From: Siphonodentalium dalli
Lineage: Eukaryota > Mollusca > Scaphopoda > Gadilida > Siphonodentaliidae
DNA: 64,000 nt
Assembly (NCBI GenBank): GCA_032622095.1
Contig: CP136063.1
Coordinates: 13,867,814 to 13,931,813 of the forward strand
Direction: 5' to 3'
A program made the translations under genes and the position numbers. The notes beneath the pieces are model-generated. The model saw only the letters and a list, made by a program, of their open reading frames with translations. It did no database searches and was not told the DNA's origin. Positions 31,676 through 42,304 of this stretch are shown in pieces; the first letter of the stretch is position 1, and the number at the start of each line of letters is the position of its first letter.

Positions 31676-33363
31676 TGGACTCTATTTTACAAGTAGCACG
31701 CGGTCACGGTGAGAAAATTCATCTAAATTTTTATTTTTATGTACCGTCAATGTGTTGAAAGAATAAACCTTGAACAACCTTGGCGATTATATGTTCAAAT
31801 TAATGTAGTGAGCGATACATTTCAACACAAGGGACATGGAACAAAAGAAAAAAAACTGAGAAGTGCCGTGAAAGCCAGATTCCACACGATCCTGAAAAGA
31901 TTTAATGATTCATTTGATAAAGAAGAAGATAGTGTGTTAGAAAGTGTTTTGAAGGACCTAGTTGAAGTGCATGAACGATTAGAAAGTCGACAGCTGGAAT
32001 GAAAAAAAAGTATTTGTGTCAATTATGGCTTTGAAGTGTTCTGCAGATCATACTAAGAGTGCTGGAGGCAGACGTAATTTCACTTACAAGTATTATCGCA
32101 GAAATAACAAACTGAGAGTGTGTAAGTCATTCTTTTTGGGTACACTTGGCATTGGTGAACGGACATTATATACCTGGATGGAACAGTGCACACTTGGAAT
32201 GCCAACGTCACCTGCCTCCGCGACCAAGCCCCCAAAGGCAACTACTGATGTTACTAACAATGCCAAAATGTTCTTGAATTCATTAGCAAAGATGGAGTCC
32301 CATTATTGTAGAGCGTCATCTGGTAAACTATATCTGGAACCTCTATTCCAGTCATTTGCAGCGTTGTATAGAACATACCTCGCGAACATGGAGGATTTGG
32401 GGCTCCAAGCAGGACAACAAAAACTTCTTAAAACTGTTTTTGATGATATGAATTTATCATTGTTTCGTCCGAAAAAAAGACGAGTGTGATGTATGCCGAG
32501 AGAAGAAAAGGAGCGTGATAAGGCACGTGCCATTTCTCAGGACGAAAATCACGTTTGAGTTCTTACTGTTGACAAACAAACTGTTCTCCTGTCACCCTTG
32601 CTGAAAGCCAGTGCCATCTACTACAGAACAAAACTAAATTGTCACAATTATACAGTGTATGATTTGGCATCAAAGGATGCCACTTGTTATGTGTGTTACG
32701 AGGGGAAGGCGACCTCAATGCCGATTCATATGGATCGTGCATAACCGACTATATGTCTTCGCTGCCACAAAATGTGAACGAAATTATAATTTTCAGCGAC
32801 GGCTGCACAAATCAAAATCGGAACATTATATTAGGAAATGCTCTACTTAAGTTGGCAGTGAGTCGGGGTATAATTATTCAGCAAAAGTTTTTAGAAAAGG
32901 GACACACCCAAATGGAGGTGGATTCTGTTCACTCCGTGATTGAATGAGCTATTCGCAACAAACCAATATACATACCCCACATGTATGTTGACATGATGCG
33001 TATTGCAAGGCGTAAACAGCCATACGATGTCAAGTATTTATCTCATACATACTTCAAAAACATACGTGAACTTCAAAACTCTATGTACACGTCTATTTGA
33101 CCAGGAACGAAACCAGGTGATAGTTGCGTAACTGACATCCATTGTTTGAAATACATGCCCGAGGGCCGGATCTTATACAAGTTGAATTTCGACGTAAAAT
33201 GACAAGAGGGTCTTCTCGAAACCTCGTGTCTCAAACGGAACTATCCCAGTTACACAGTGCCCCACTGCCAATAAAAAACGCGAAGTATCGAGACCTTCAA
33301 GACCTTAAACATGTAATACCCGCTGACTACCATTCATTTTATGACAACTTGCCACATGCATGA
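31676..33363 (+). pseudogene. Transposase-like protein family (DUF7869-like), copy 1, broken
   Basis: Pieces in successive frames make one protein. ATG 31,676 opens the first. An N-terminal helical region ends at 32,001. A segment from 32,016 has NNKLRVCKSFFLGTLGI and MESHYCRASSGKLYLEPL, ending LSLFRPKKR at about 32,487. It shifts into DECDVCREKK; a ribonuclease-H-like middle holds IIFSDGCTNQNRNI (about 32,785) and GHTQMEVDSVHSVIE (about 32,900), with a stop at 32,945. The C-terminal RDLQDLKHVIPADYHSFYDNLP ends at 33,363. The SDGC-x-NQN and H-Q-M-E-x-D-x-x-H motifs are typical of a family common in invertebrate genomes and probably transposon-derived; the DUF7869 label is from memory. At least two frameshifts and several stops make this copy dead. 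Confidence 0.6.
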
Positions 33364-34519
33364 TGTGGTTACCTTGTTCACCATATCGAATTTTCATAGT
33401 TATAAGTTACTTATAAGTGACTTGTTTCAACGAGTATATAATTATACAGAATTATAATTACATTAATGATTTATTAATATATCGTACTATTTTGAAATCT
33501 TATGCTCACAAAAATATTATTATGATGCCTGAATAGATTGATATATTATGCATGCATGCAATCCGATTTGCTATAGTTTAAAACCTGGTTAGCGTTTATC
33601 CAATGATGGTCCCAATATTCCAGTCTGGAACTCATTTCAAAATGTAGCCCGAACTCGATAACCACAGATTCTATAACAAGTTTTGCAACCTACAACTCAA
33701 TTACCATATTACCAACCAGATATCCCATTTGGGACCCAATTTCCCGGGAATCTGATTTACCGTTACACTGGTCGAAATACCGGTAAGTGTGTACCCTGTG
33801 GCAGTGAGTTTGCGGAATGGTACCCTGCGTACTTTTTGCAACAAAACAGCGAATTGGTATACAATAATCGCAGGCAATGATCCCACTGAACCAATTCGTA
33901 CTATAATAACGGCTGTGGTAGTATCTCAGCATGTTTGCATTTCACACTGCGAAATTTCGAAGATCAAGACCGATATAACACCCCATCGATGTGGTTAAAG
34001 TAATATACTATTGTTGGTGGTACACTTCTGTTGTCGGAAGTTACGCAATTCTTCTCTCGGGTTTTGATGCCATGCACTGCTTAAGCCTGTCCAGTCACAG
34101 GAGTTTAAAACTGTAGTATAAGTCCGTTCTGATAATAAGTTGAAACCTTCCAATTAATTACCAGTGACTATTAATATAAAACGACAAGGATTGCAACGTC
34201 CCTCTGGCTATTACTGATAAAGTCTGCCATATGTTCGTTGCACTCCTTGTCTCTTCATTTTACAGGTTACGGATAATTAATGGGGGTAAAAACAATATTA
34301 TATCAAAGAATATTAAGTCCTACATTCCCAATGTAACCAATAGAACCAATATAGTCATTTGGAATCGCATTGGGTGTTAAAGAATGTATTGTAACATCTA
34401 GAAGCAATCATCTCATTGGCAGTTGGTCCATTATCACACACTCTTTTTGTGAAAACAATGTTGTATAACGTCATATCCAAATATGCAATGTATATGAAAC
34501 AAAGAAACAACACAATAGT
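33364..34519. other. No gene recognised
   Basis: The spacer between the two transposase-like copies. ORFs of 60-80 codons overlap on both strands around 33,690-33,930 and look like chance. Confidence 0.45.
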
Positions 34520-35547
34520 TTGGATAATGACATTGTCAATAAATATAAAGAACACCAGTCGAGAAAAGTGGCTGCAAGGGAAGATAAAGATAAAGACAAG
34601 AAAAGAAGCAAAAATAAACAGCATTACACAGCTACATTCGACCTTCAGGCAGTGCTAACTACTCCGTGTTCCTTAATAGGTGAATTATACTACAAACGGA
34701 AGTTAGCGTGTTACAACTTGTCATTCTTCTCGCTTGGTGGCACGTGTTATCTGTGGAACGAGACTGAAGGTGGCTGTGGATCGTGCGAAGTGGCTTCATG
34801 TATAATGATGCATTATAAATTAGTCGCATCAAAATATTCTGCTGTTCGAGATATCACTTTCTATTCTGATACATGTGGAGGACAAAATAGATACCAGTTT
34901 GTTGCTGCTAGTTTACTATACACAATTGCCAAACTAGAGCATTTAAATGAACTGAATCTCAAGTTTTTTGAACGTGGACATTCACAAATGGAGTCTGACT
35001 CAATACACAGTTCCATAGAACATATGAAAAAGAATATTCCAGTATATGTCCCATCACAGTGGAACACTGTTGTTTCCCTTGCCAGGAGAAATAACCCATA
35101 TACTGTTGTGCCGCTGAAATTTGGAGATTTCTCGCAGGTTAAGGCATTTTCCAAATCTTGGTGCCCAAATATGAAAAAAGCCAAGGATGAAACCATCAAC
35201 TGGTTAAAAATAAGATGGATACAGGTCAAGAAGAATTATCCTGATACCCGGTAGTATATTTGTGAATAATGGATTTGACTTGAACATGTTTAAAGAAATA
35301 AAGGTGACAGACTCGCGAAGAAATGCTCCTCCCCGTGAATTCCCCAGCACCATGGAAGTTATATACTTCAAAGAGGCCAATTTCTATTGCAAAGAAGAAT
35401 GACCTCATCTCTTTATGTAAATCGGGTGTGATACCTGAGGACTTCCACCAGTATTACGACCAGTTACCCACCAGCAAATGGGCCACGGACAAAGTACCCG
35501 TGCTTGACTTTGATGACAGCGAGTATGACACTGACAGTGATTATTGA
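34520..35547 (+). pseudogene. Transposase-like protein family (DUF7869-like), copy 2, truncated
   Basis: A 244-codon frame (34,520-35,254) starts with a Lys-rich helix (KDKDKKRSKNK). It carries SDTCGGQNRYQ (about 34,866), then NLKFFERGHSQMESDSIHSS (34,955-35,014) and a LARRNNPYTV segment. After a break, 35,323-35,547 supplies the C-terminal KKNDLISLCKSGVIP...FHQYYDQLP and an acidic end (DDSEYDTDSDY). The motifs match copy 1 in order but the sequences are much diverged, so this is not a recent tandem duplicate. The N-terminal half (the MESHYCRA region) is missing. The putative catalytic acids in SDTC and MESDS are kept. Confidence 0.6.
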
Positions 35548-35995
35548 TCTTAATTGGGATCGGGATATTTATTAGTGATCTTTGTGCTTTTACTGTATTA
35601 TAATTCTGTCATTTTGATGCCAGTGTGGATTATATCTGTTTGTGTTGCATGCATATAATTAGCCGTGATATTATTGGAGTGTTGCCATGCCCAGTGATTG
35701 ATGATCATTGATTGGTGAGTAGTTTGACATTAAATTATTTACAACAAAAACTAAACAAACATGCAATGATTGCAACCAACAAATCATTTTAAATCAATTA
35801 TGTTAATAATTAATTTGATAAAATGCCAGTGGACGCTCTATTGTACGTTTCAATAATTATTGTCATTCAATAGAACACACAAAATTAATTCAAATTCTAA
35901 ATTTCTCACCTTAACCAAACTTCATTTAAGCAAACTTATTTGGTATATAATTCAATTGTGATTCCTTTCCCTGGTACATATATGTTCCACCAGTT
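35548..35995. other. No recognised feature
   Basis: AT-rich sequence without ORFs of interest. Confidence 0.45.
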
Positions 35996-36026
35996 TTATT
36001 CAAGTGTTGATATTTTTATTTTGCAG

Positions 36027-36436
36027 ATATATGCCACGTTCATCGGAGTTGGCATCAACCAAGGAAACATCTTGGATGACAAAACCACAACCGAGCCGGT
36101 CGACACTGCTGCACCAACTAGATCTGTCCACATGTCGACTCCATGTGTGGTTCTATGCATCCACGAAATAAGTTTTTGGGTGCTGCAGTTGAAATACAAT
36201 GAGCTGAAATGGCGGATCGAAGTTCTGGAAGGGCAGCCAACTCCAAACACAGCATCTCCACAACCTCGACAATGACCCGCTTCCCCCAGATCGACCCGCT
36301 TCCCCAGAACGACCAGCTTCCCCAGAACGATCCACTTCCCCAGAACGATCCACTTCCCCATAACGACCCACTTCTTCACAATGACCAGCTTGTCCACAGC
36401 GACCCCCTTCAACCAGCCAATAATCAAAGATCTTAG
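36027..36436 (+). CDS. Exon-like segment with an 18-bp (6-residue) repeat
   Basis: An acceptor-like TTTTATTTTGCAG ends at 36,026. The following sequence encodes a short coiled-coil-like stretch (LQLKYNELKWRIEVLEGQ) ending at 36,275. From 36,209 another frame runs to 36,436 through about eight 18-bp units (36,285-36,415), giving LPQNDP hexapeptides; a third frame reads PASPER repeats. Because 18 is a multiple of three, all frames stay open, so ORF length is weak evidence. It may be part of an otherwise unrecognised gene; no homology is recognised. Confidence 0.3.
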
Positions 36437-36499
36437 TTAGGGATCCGCAGTTTATGCTAATCCCAATTAGTATTGTGAAATGTTCCATCACCATATGCT

Positions 36500-36609
36500 G
36501 TGTAACATTGCGGTTATAATACCACATCGATATACCTGTATATGGTATGATGATGTGTAACATTGCGGTTATAATACCACATCGATATACCTGTATATGG
36601 TATGATGAT
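36500..36609. repeat. Tandem duplication, 55-bp unit
   Basis: GTGTAACATTGCGGTTATAA starts at 36,500 and again at 36,555. The two units are identical by reading except possibly at the edges, so the duplication is recent. Confidence 0.8.
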
Positions 36610-36765
36610 GTCATATGATACTGTAATATAAAAGGTATTTGCAATGTGTGTATACATAGATTGATTATGTAATCAAATCGTTACATGTCACTTCCCAAGT
36701 AGTTGGAACAAATCTATCTTTACAATTATTGACAAGATCACCCCGATCCTAATAATTACTGCACA

Positions 36766-36822
36766 ATAGCCCAAAGTAATACAACTATAGCCCAAAGTAA
36801 TACAACTATAGCCCAAAGTAAA
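36766..36822. repeat. Microsatellite-like 21-bp repeat, about 2.7 copies
   Basis: The unit ATAGCCCAAAGTAATACAACT is repeated directly; the last copy is partial. Confidence 0.75.
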
Positions 36823-36877
36823 ACAATTGGAAAACTGTATTATTAACAATCGAATAGAATTCTTCCTTGAAACTAAC

Positions 36878-37172
36878 TTATCACCCCAAATCAGTTTGGT
36901 TTCAGGGCAAACAACAGCCTACAGGACGATATGTTTATTCAGCCATTAACAAATATAATAATATGGTTTTTAAAGCACTTATTGACTTCCAAAAAGCTTT
37001 TGATACAGTTAACAGGGAATATTGTTTACAAACTTGATTATAAATTGGGGAATACGATATCTGTACTAAAATCCATGTAAATATCTAGCTAGCAATGATT
37101 ATCAAATGTGGACCGAACAAGGCAATATCAGATCAAATATTGGGGTTCACCAGGGGTTATGTCATCCATCCT
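36878..37172 (+). pseudogene. Reverse-transcriptase fragment of a third LINE
   Basis: Read with one or two frameshifts, the sequence gives ITPNQFGFRANNS (36,883-36,921), then FKALIDFQKAFDTVNR (about 36,968-37,015) and SNIGVHQGLCHPS (about 37,135). These correspond to the Q-GFR, the D-F-x-KAFD catalytic box and the GVxQG box of LINE RTs. The YADD box is not found. It differs from the 18-20 kb LINE (LDQAKAFDRVNH there), so it is a separate, short and old remnant. Confidence 0.6.
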
Positions 37173-37510
37173 AAATATCTATTGACGATATACCCCTATA
37201 TATGGATTGTGAATTTGACCCACTAGATTTAAATGGACTCCTCCTAATCATCAACACTGCACCATCGCAGCTCCCATTGTGAAAGGGCCCTCTGATGCCC
37301 TCAGAGAGACAATAATGATTTAGAAAATACAAAACAATTTCCTGACATGCAAATATTAAGTATTGCCCATTCTCTAAACTCTGAGAATCAGGGGCATATG
37401 TCATGCCCACTCTCTGAACTGGGCATTGGGGGCACATGCCACACCCACTCACTAAACTGAGCTACGGGGGTATATGCATACTTGGCATTGCACTTGTTAA
37501 TATGTTGCTT
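37173..37510. repeat. Short direct repeats (~45-50 bp)
   Basis: CACTCTCTGAACTGGGCATTG and related CTCTAAACTCTGAGAATCAGG / CACTAAACTGAGCTACGGG phrases alternate with GGGGCATATGTCATGCC-type phrases, suggesting about three degenerate units at 37,370-37,475. No gene. Confidence 0.45.
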
Positions 37511-37797
37511 ATTTTGAGATAAATGCTAACCTTACCACCTTTTGTAACACAGTATATCTCAAATTGTAACCTTACCACCTTTTGTAACAGTTTCTCAGAT
37601 TGTAACCTTACCACCTTTTATAACACAGTATCTCAGATTGTAACCTTAACACCTTTTGTAACACAGTTTCTCAGATTGTAACCTTACCACCTTTTGTAAC
37701 ACAGTATATCTCAGATTGTAACCTTACCACCTTTTGTAACACAGTATTTCAGATTGTAACCTTACCACCTTTTGTAACACAGTATATCTAAGATTGT
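37511..37797. repeat. Minisatellite, ~36-42-bp unit, seven copies
   Basis: The core GTAACCTTACCACCTTTTGT, followed by AACACAGTATCTCAGATT with small length variants, is repeated from about 37,527 to 37,797. Variation in the TATATCTC/TATCTC part gives unequal unit lengths. Confidence 0.8.
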
Positions 37798-38110
37798 CCT
37801 TGGTCGATTGGCATGAAATGTTTCTTGTCACCTAAGATGTGTCGGAGGAAATATACCAAATTTCAGTGTAATTCAGTGTATTACTTCAAGATGCAGATGT
37901 ATGTATTCCATAGGCAGATTAAGGGAGAGAACCAAGTATGGTTGCTGAAAAAGGCTCTGATGTATGTGTCGTCCACAGGCAGATTAAGGGAGATAACCCA
38001 GCCTGGTTGTTACTAGCAGACACTCTATACACCTGAATCTGAGGGGAGGTAACCCAGTCTAGTTGTTACTAGCAGCCACTCTATACACCTGAATTATCAA
38101 CTGGGGAATT
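37798..38110. repeat. Two local duplications
   Basis: CAGGCAGATTAAGGGAGA recurs at about 37,912 and 37,977 (variant TAGGCAG in the first). TAGTTGTTACTAGCAGCCACT-like sequence recurs at about 38,005 and 38,058, with CTATACACCTGAAT after each. No coding support. Confidence 0.5.
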
Positions 38111-38247
38111 TGTTAAGATCAACAGAAAATTATACAAACAGCTATTCATCAGCAATACTTTTTCAGAATGCACACTCGATTTTGAGATCCAAGGGTCTCT
38201 TGTGAGGAAAGTGTAAATATATTTTACACACCCCATCATTTACTCTG

Positions 38248-38658
38248 TTAACCCTTTACCCAACAAACCGGCCAAAAACGGCCAAATAAAGCTGCAACAG
38301 CCTAAATTATCTTGGGTCTGTCTCAATAAAACCATACAAATATGGATATCATTGGAACCGGCTCATTGACCACATTGTGATGGTTACAGTTATGCCCTGT
38401 GCCAATGCATTCTCTTATATATGCGAGTCGACCATAGGTCGCCTCGCATATATAAGAGAATGCATTGGCCTAAACAAAATCTTTTTTTAACACTTTTTAT
38501 CATTTTTTCTTACATTCTTTAACAATTTTATAATTTTTAATGTGTTAAGCCAATGCATTCTCTTATATATGCGAGGCGACCTATGGTCGACTCGCATATA
38601 TAAGAGAATGCATTGGCACAGGGTAAAAAAAAAAACGTTCTGTTGGGTAAAGGGTTAA
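38248..38658 (-). mobile_element. TTAA MITE family A, copy 3 (opposite orientation)
   Basis: TTAA at 38,248-38,251 and 38,655-38,658, with the family A termini. The unique 3' part (compare 15,327-15,460) is at the left here. Hairpins lie at 38,401-38,469 and 38,549-38,617. It is highly similar to the 15-kb and 49.6-kb copies. Confidence 0.85.
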
Positions 38659-39090
38659 ATATGCATTTTACCATTAAAATTCACTCTTCATTGGGCTTTC
38701 GATGAAGAAATTCCGTTATCAGATTACAGACAATCCGTTCGCATGCTCCGAATATATATTACTTTATTCCTCTATGAAGAAGAGCAAATATTCTACAATA
38801 TGAAATGTGTTATATGTCCGTCCAATTACATTTTAATGCATCTAACATTAAATTTGACGTCTTCGATGTCAGTCTTTTATACATAGTTTATTTCTCGCAA
38901 ACTGCGGGTGGCTTTTCTACAAAAGTCAGGTCAATGTGGAAAGCAAAAGAGATTCCATTCATTGTAGACCTGGGCAACTTCCTTTGCATCAAGACATACA
39001 TCATCTGAAAATGTACATGATGAAGAGAATAAATTAACTCCAGGATGAATATATGGGATGTACATTGCTTCACAGAATTAAGATCACTCC
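38659..39090. other. No supported gene
   Basis: Small ORFs only; one (38,805-39,008) may be chance. It could include degraded sequence upstream of the recombinase-like fragment. Confidence 0.35.
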
Positions 39091-39091
39091 T

Positions 39092-39326
39092 TGTCTCAAG
39101 ATTACTCTCTTTAATGCCAGGAGAGTAGGAGAACCGTCTAGATTGACATTAGATGGTGTGTGGATAGATAAACAGCTGGTGGGCAACATAAATGATCCTT
39201 TAGAGAAAGGAATTTTGAACAGCTACCGGTATTGCCTATCAGCGTGGAAAAGGTTCTCGCAAATTTGTTCCATTATTAATCTCAAATGATACTGAAAATG
39301 GTATAAATCGTCTGGTCAGTCAGGGT
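39092..39326 (+). pseudogene. Tyrosine-recombinase-like fragment
   Basis: CLKITLFNARRVGEPSRLTL (from 39,092) is followed by DGVWIDKQLVGNINDPLEK and, after a one-base shift near 39,235, by YQRGKGSRKFVPLLISNDTE. This order (FNARRxGEP-x-RL; GKG...VPLL-x-P/S-xD) is the pattern of a metazoan tyrosine-recombinase-like family in which the Arg of the RRxGE box is the first catalytic residue. The later H-x-x-R and Tyr boxes are absent. The shifted frame continues without a stop into the hAT sequence that follows. Assignment is from remembered motif order only. Confidence 0.45.
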
Positions 39327-41157
39327 CACCATGAGTGTGGTCTGAAATACAGTAACATTGGGAAGCTATCAGTGGCTACACAGTTGGATACACAACTGGC
39401 AGAAAATCAAAAGATGCGACGATCTATGCTGTTGGTTGAGATATCATCATTTCGTTTCCTCTTGCGCCAAGGATTAGCCATTCGGGGCACAATGAGGAGA
39501 ATGGAAACTTCCACCAATTGATGAAATTACGATGCAACGATAATCCAGGAGAGTTAGCATGGATGAAAGAAAAAAAGTATGCCTCCCCACAGATAACAAA
39601 CGAGCTCATCACTATCATGGGACACGACATTCTCAGACGGTTGTTATCAAACATCAGAAATGCCGTTTATTTCAGCATCATGGCTGATGAGACACGGGAT
39701 ATGAGCAATAAGGAGCAAATGGTAGTATGCTTTTGGTGGGTGGACAAGGACTATTCAATAAATGAGGATCCGCTGGGGCTGGTCGAAATCTCGTCAACGA
39801 CAGCTGACAATATCATGCAAGGGATGTCATGACCATATGTATACTCCCGATTGAAAACTGCCGGGGACAAGGCTATGATGGAGCTTCTGCCATGAGCGGG
39901 AGGTTAACTGGTGTGGCTACACAAATTCAAGATCTGGAAAAACGAGCCTTACCTGTTCACTGTCTTGCACATTGTCTGAACCTCTGTTTGCAGGATGTGT
40001 CAAAACCTAATTCCAATGCGTGATGCTTTGGATCTTGTGAGAGAGATTGTAAAATTGATACGAGCATCGCCGAAGCGAGCTGCTCTCTTTGCTGCGTTGA
40101 AAGAGGAACAATCTGGGCAGCCTGAGGTATCTCGTAACCTCAAGTCCCTTTGTCCAACACGTTGGACTGTTTACACTGATTCAATCCAAGCAGTTCTCGA
40201 CACTATAAGGAGCTCATAGGATCTTTGGATATAATAAAGAGCCAAGGAGGAGAAGCTGGTATCAAAGCTGGGGGTCTGTTCACACACATTGGTAAATTCA
40301 GTTCTTACTTTGACCTGAAATTTGCCCATTTGATTTTTGCTGCAGGTGAACAACTTTCAAAGATGCTCCAGACCAGCGATCTGAACTTGTAGGAAGCCAG
40401 TGAAACAGCGACACTAACGGTCAAATACTATGATCGAATTGAACAGACGATGAATTGGCAGCATTTTACAACAAAGTTGTTGACTCTTCAAAAGACAAAA
40501 CAGAACCGCCCGTCCTGAAAAGAAGACGCATGGTTGGACGACAGTGCTGAGTCTCATCATGAATTCGACACACCTGAAGATTTGCACCGACAACAGTACT
40601 ATGAAATTCTTGATCTGGTCAAAGGAGAAATTCAAAACTGCTTCTCACAGAAAGGATAACTAGTTTTGTGAGAGATTGAACGAATGTTATTAGATGCCGC
40701 AAATGGCAGGGATGTAATTCTGCCAGCAACTGTGTCTAAATTATACGCTGATGATCTTGACATGGAACGTCTTCAAAACCAATTGAAAATCCTACCGGAC
40801 ATGATAACATCATCACAAATAAACGCACAGATACCCATCAAGAGGATCAGCAAAATTTCTACTATCTGTACTATCATGTCTGAAAACAAGTTTCATCAGT
40901 GTCTATTCACGGAAGTTGACAAACTGATCCGAATATTTATCACCATGCCAGTGGCTACAGCAACTGCAGAGCGAACATTTTCTGTTCTCCGTAGATTAAA
41001 ATAATACCCGAGAATAACAATGGGACAAGAAAGACTCAACAATGCCATGTTAGTGAACATTCATAAGGGTGAATGTGACACGATGCTTACCGAGAAGATA
41101 GCCTCGGAGTTTGTGCATTCCTTGGATCGGAGACAGGGTTATTTCGGACACTACTAA
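39327..41157 (+). pseudogene. hAT transposase (DUF4371 type), broken
   Basis: Consecutive frames give: HHECGLKYSN and RFLLRQGLAIRG (to about 39,478); a shift into GNFHQLMKLRC and MADETRDMSNKEQMV (39,518-39,832, first catalytic Asp near 39,685); CRGQGYDGASAMSGR (second Asp, about 39,873); LPVHCLAHCLNLCLQD; REIVKLIRASPKRAALF and LCPTRWTVYTDSI; several short pieces; and 40,681-41,004 with MPVATATAERTFSVLRRLK (third acid, Glu, and the hAT dimerisation region). After a stop this continues through QERLNNAMLVNIHK to GYFGHY at 41,157. At least five frameshifts or stops. The N-terminal zinc-finger part is missing. Confidence 0.8.
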
Positions 41158-41712
41158 ACTCACTATAATTGGCTGTCATCTTTCTGTCTTTCAAGAATGT
41201 TCTAGTTAATTCACAGTGATGGATTTATTGTGTTTATAGTATTAGTAACCCAGTGTATCCATATTCTATTCCATAGTGTTGTGACATTAAATTGTGTTTT
41301 CCTGATTCTATATGATTCCCAGTTGTTCAAATGTTTCCAGTCACATGCACTACTACTATGGATTAGGCTGGGAAAGCTGAGAATGTGAATATATAATTAA
41401 GTAAGTATAAACCTACATATCATGTTTTCATTGAAGACTGCTCCATTTAACACGCACGTATATGAGAGTCCAAAATTATCTCCATACTATTTTCTACAAC
41501 AGGTGAAAATCTAAAATACCATATTTTTCCTCAATTGGTTATTTAACGTAAATGCTGTCACAGATGCAACAAAATGAGATCTTAGGGTTTGAAATTATGA
41601 CCCCCACCCCGAGAAGGAACACCCCTCTCGTGCTCTCCCCACCTCCAGCCTGCGGCTGTCGGCGATGGCCGTATATGGCCTCTCCAATAAAAACTTCATT
41701 CCTACGCCCCTG
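41158..41712 (+). mobile_element. 3' part and right terminus of the hAT element
   Basis: The non-coding 3' region ends TTCCTACGCCCCTG at 41,712, the complement of CAGGGGCGTAGGAA, a typical hAT terminal sequence. The sub-terminal GGCCGTATATGGCC palindrome and CCGCAGGCTG-like GC-rich patch lie just inside. The transposase is upstream in the expected orientation. No matching left terminus was found between 37 and 39.4 kb. Confidence 0.6.
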
Positions 41713-41882
41713 ATCAGTTGGGTGGATTCTGTTTTGGAATGTGTCTTGTCCCGTTACTCTTCTATAATATACTGTACGCCCAGAATTGAGGGCGGGACTT
41801 ATCATGCATGAATGTCATTGTATTACGTCAAATGGACGTAAGAGCCCATCTATGGACATGTGAATGAATTAATAAATTTCCA
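41713..41882. other. Short spacer with a dispersed ~42-bp phrase
   Basis: CAGTTGGGTGGATTCTGTTT (41,716 on) and the bases after it recur at 61,196, so this is a dispersed repeat lying directly against the hAT terminus. Confidence 0.5.
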
Positions 41883-42016
41883 GGTATATTTAATATATAC
41901 AGTAAAGAATGCAGGTTATAGATTTCTACCTCTTATCCAATGTTACTAAGGTATATTTAATATATACAGCAAAGAATGCAGGTTATAGATTTCTACCTCT
42001 TATCCAATGTTACTAA
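41883..42016. repeat. Tandem duplication, 67-bp unit
   Basis: GGTATATTTAATATATACAG starts at 41,883 and 41,950. The units differ at one base (AGTAAAG/AGCAAAG). Confidence 0.8.
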
Positions 42017-42193
42017 GCCATTGGTTTCTATTATAAACTAAACAGTGTGTAATGTTATAATTGTTATTCAAAGAATATTCTGACTTATTATGATACTTTT
42101 CTCATCTAAATACTGATTATTTCATTCAGTGGGGGGGGGGGGGGGTCACTTTACATCTCTGAATTATTATCTCAACTGTTTGTTCTCTCTCAG
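42017..42193. other. Spacer with G15 run
   Basis: A G15 run lies at 42,131-42,145; otherwise nothing. Confidence 0.4.
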
Positions 42194-42304
42194 ACAACCA
42201 AGAATCATCACAGCTTCATCTCACACCGAAGACACCACGGCCTATTCCAACAAGTTCTCCAGCTGCTCACAGCGGTTTGTCGTCAGTAAAGAAAGGTGCA
42301 ATTG
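42194..42304 (+). CDS. Exon-like segment, Ser/Pro-rich
   Basis: An acceptor CTCTCTCAG precedes NQESSQLHLTPKTPRPIPTS and more Ser/Pro-rich sequence up to a donor-like ATT|GTGAGT. A low-complexity, TPRP-rich N-terminal region of this sort often precedes DUF6589 domains, and a DUF6589 remnant lies 2 kb downstream. The link is inference. Confidence 0.35.

Noticed and set aside
35996-36644. Minus-strand ORFs of 143 and 163 codons
   Set aside because: They run through the 18-bp tandem repeat and the 55-bp duplication, which keep all frames open; no domain.
37370-37475. CAGGGGCATATG as the missing hAT left terminus
   Set aside because: It lacks the CAGGGGCGTAGGA sequence and is part of local direct repeats.
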